Below, one piece after another: positions 23,351 to 25,009 of a DNA stretch of 25,009 bases. The position numbers and the translations under genes were made by a program. The first letter of the stretch is position 1, and every line of letters begins with the position of its first letter. Origin of the DNA: Kuafuiihalomonas sp964477875. Its GTDB lineage: Bacteria > Myxococcota > Kuafuiibacteriia > Kuafuiibacteriales > Kuafuiibacteriaceae. The notes beneath the pieces are model-generated. The model was given only the letters and a program-made list of their open reading frames with translations, was not told the DNA's origin and made no database searches. The stretch is taken from positions 1 through 25,009 of the forward strand of contig CAYZFR010000043.1 of assembly GCA_964477875.1 (NCBI GenBank). The letters run 5' to 3'.

Positions 23351-24646
23351 TCAGACCAAGACCAGGTCGTCGGCGTCGATGACGAGGTCGGTGGAGCGGA
23401 CGGCCTGGAGCTCTTCGATGCGCTTGGTCGCCAGCTGGTCGAGGAGCTCTCGGGCTTCGGGCGCCATCTCCGCCACCGCCTCGAAGTCGCGCTTGGGCAG
23501 AAAGAGCAGGTGGCAGCGGTCGACGGCGGTGACGGTCGCGACGGCGCGCTCGCCTCGAATGAGGGAGATCTCTCCGAAGACGTCGCCGCTCTTCAGGTAG
23601 GCGACGACGACGGGCTCGCCATCGTCCTGGGTCGAGACCTCCAGCTCGCCGTCCATGACCACCCACAGGCCGCTGCCTTGCTCACCCTCACCGATCACGA
23701 CCTGGCCCGGCTCGACGACCCGGGTCTGAAAGGCGGTCAAGATCTCGCGCCGCCGGTCGGAGGAGAAGGGCGCGAAGATCGGCGAAGTCGCCACCACGTT
23801 CTGAACCATGCGCCGCCGGGCGAAGTGGGCGAGATCCTCGGTCAGACTGGGATGACTGACCGCCAGGGCCTCGATGTCCGAGCGTTGGATCTCGAAGAGC
23901 TCGGTCGCCTGATGCGTCTCCACGGTGGCGTTCCGCGGCTTGTCGATGAACAGCGCCATCTCGCCGAAGAAGGCCCCCGCCCCGAGGCGCGCCCGGCGGT
24001 GGCCTTGCTGGAGGACATCGACTTCGCCCCGCACGATCACGTAGAGCGCATCGCCCTGATGACCCTCCTCCACCACGGTCTCGCCGGCAGGGAGCTTGCG
24101 GATGGTCATTCTCGCCACCAGCTCCCGGAAGGCGGACGGCTCCATCTCACTGAAGAAAGGGAGAGAGCGTGGCGCCGGCGCCTCGACCGGGGGCGGAGGA
24201 CGGCGGCCCAGTTCGACCGCCGCCTCCAGAGCCGCTTCTCGACCGTCGGTCTGGCGCAGGGGCTCGAGGTCGACGGTCCGGGACGGGGGCACCGGAGGCG
24301 GCACCCGAGGACGGGCCGCCAGCTCGCCGCCGCGGCCAGCCTCGTGAATCGCGTCGAGGACCGTGTCGAAGCCCGCACCGCCCAAGGCCAGCGCGTCCCG
24401 GACCATGGCGAGGGCGGTGAGCGGATAACCGGCTTGATTGAGCGCCTCCGCCCCGACCCGAAGGGCATCCACGGCCGCTTCCGCCTGACCGAGCGCGGAC
24501 AAGGAGAGCGCGAGCTTGGTGCGCGCCCGGTGATCGTGGGGGTCGGCGTGCAGGGCGTCGCCGGCGTGGCGGAGGGCGTTCCAAAAATCCCCCGACCGGG
24601 CCGCCGCGTCCGCCTGCTCGTGGAGGTCTCGGGTCGTCGAAGCCAC
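23351..24646 (-). CDS. tandem cyclic-nucleotide-binding protein with TPR-like N-terminus
   Basis: A 431-residue protein without a DNA-binding or membrane domain. Residues 1-105 are TPR-like (LHEQADAAARSGDFWNALRHAGDA; ARTKLALSLSALGQAEAAVDAL). A Pro-rich linker follows (about 112-160), then two cNMP-binding domains (about 165-280 and 288-405). The phosphate-binding cassettes read FGEMALFIDKPRNATV (Arg238) and FGEISLIRGERAVATV (Arg367), both with the Gly-Glu and Arg expected for nucleotide binding. It probably acts as a cAMP- or cGMP-responsive regulator through protein contacts. GTG 24646 is the start used. The organisation resembles a PKA regulatory subunit with the docking part replaced by TPR; the partner is unknown. 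Confidence 0.88.
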   Translation of the reverse strand: MASTTRDLHEQADAAARSGDFWNALRHAGDALHADPHDHRARTKLALSLSALGQAEAAVDALRVGAEALNQAGYPLTALAMVRDALALGGAGFDTVLDAIHEAGRGGELAARPRVPPPVPPSRTVDLEPLRQTDGREAALEAAVELGRRPPPPVEAPAPRSLPFFSEMEPSAFRELVARMTIRKLPAGETVVEEGHQGDALYVIVRGEVDVLQQGHRRARLGAGAFFGEMALFIDKPRNATVETHQATELFEIQRSDIEALAVSHPSLTEDLAHFARRRMVQNVVATSPIFAPFSSDRRREILTAFQTRVVEPGQVVIGEGEQGSGLWVVMDGELEVSTQDDGEPVVVAYLKSGDVFGEISLIRGERAVATVTAVDRCHLLFLPKRDFEAVAEMAPEARELLDQLATKRIEELQAVRSTDLVIDADDLVLV

Positions 24647-24724
24647 CGCCGCTCAGCCTGACACCCTCCGGCGACGAGGGGTAGTGCCATTGATGGGAAG
24701 GGGGGATGGGACTAGAGATTCCGG

Positions 24725-25009
24725 GTGGATCTTCGGGATCCGAGGGACCAGGACGAGGCCCAGCTCCTCGCCCTCTGGCGGGAGCTGATGGACCACCACG
24801 CGGCCATCGACGCCCGCTTCAGCCTCGGCCGCAACGCCGATGCCCGCTTTCGGGATTATCTCGACGTGGCCCGGGCCCGAGAAGACTACCGAGTACGGGT
24901 GGCCGAGGTGGATGGCCGGCCGGCCGGATTCGTCGTCGCCTGTATACTGCCCAACAGCCCCGTCTACGCCCACCGATGGATCGGCTACATCAACGACCTC
25001 TGCGTGACC
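24725..25009 (+). CDS. GNAT-family acetyltransferase, N-terminal part (cut by window end)
   Basis: Ninety-five codons are visible from GTG 24725; a TAG at 24713-24715 in the same frame excludes an earlier start. The sequence reads DLRDPRDQDEAQLLALWREL, followed later by RVRVAEVDGRPAGFVVACI and IGYINDLCVT. This is the GNAT layout: alpha1-alpha2 helices, strands 2-3 with the AEVDGRPAGF turn, and strand 4 (INDLCV). The acetyl-CoA pyrophosphate loop (R/Q-x-x-G-x-G/A) should follow beyond the window. It is divergent from the cyclic-nucleotide-binding gene with 78 bp between starts, in which I see no clear promoter or operator. The substrate is unknown. Confidence 0.75.
   Translation, partial: MDLRDPRDQDEAQLLALWRELMDHHAAIDARFSLGRNADARFRDYLDVARAREDYRVRVAEVDGRPAGFVVACILPNSPVYAHRWIGYINDLCVT

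Overview
The window is very GC-rich, densely packed bacterial chromosome. Several traits suggest Myxococcota or a related former deltaproteobacterial lineage: many GTG/TTG starts, small secreted proteins or lipoproteins of unknown function, a tandem kinase-like protein, HEAT-repeat and Pro-rich envelope proteins, and a SpoIID-type enzyme without any other spore gene. The lineage is inferred from gene style only; no rRNA or other phylogenetic marker is present. I saw no tRNA, rRNA, CRISPR array, integrase or transposase gene.

Layout. 1-44: tail of a + strand gene, then a 49-bp palindromic element. 86-2114: a divergent pair, a hypothetical exported protein (-) and a predicted outer-membrane barrel protein (+). 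2195-3166: aldo/keto reductase. 3206-7540 (-): a tightly overlapping operon, spoIID-like > queA > tgt > EAL phosphodiesterase. 7513-7690: a 178-bp MITE-like element at the head of that operon. 7784-8596 (+) and 8623-10278 (-): a secreted hypothetical protein and a HEAT-repeat lipoprotein. 10392-13918 (+): small Cys-rich lipoprotein, glutamate dehydrogenase, a degenerate MoeA-like protein and a TPR-like membrane protein. 13983-15494 (+): tandem pseudokinase. 15473-15571 (-): possible remnant of a histidine kinase C-terminus. 15611-20177 (-): glycogen phosphorylase > CNNM/CorC membrane protein > RNase HI. 20233-23327 (+): divergent NAD+-dependent DNA ligase and an HDOD protein. 23351-24646 (-): tandem cyclic-nucleotide-binding protein. 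24725-end (+): GNAT acetyltransferase, cut by the window edge.

The queA/tgt pair makes queuosine in tRNA and is translationally coupled (ATGA overlap) to a c-di-GMP phosphodiesterase that retains every catalytic residue I could check. Gdh and the MoeA-like gene are also coupled (GTGA overlap), and the small Cys-rich gene carries the gdh ribosome-binding site at its end.

The most striking observation is a small palindromic repeat family with CTAG target duplications. One copy (7513-7690) split the signal-peptide codons of the spoIID-like gene. The old GTG start is still visible upstream but is cut off by in-frame TGA codons at the element's end, and the opposite end of the element supplies a new GTG start and a new signal-peptide N-terminus. 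A second, almost fully internally deleted copy (41-89) lies between two convergent genes, and its two flanking CTAG copies hold both genes' TAG stop codons.
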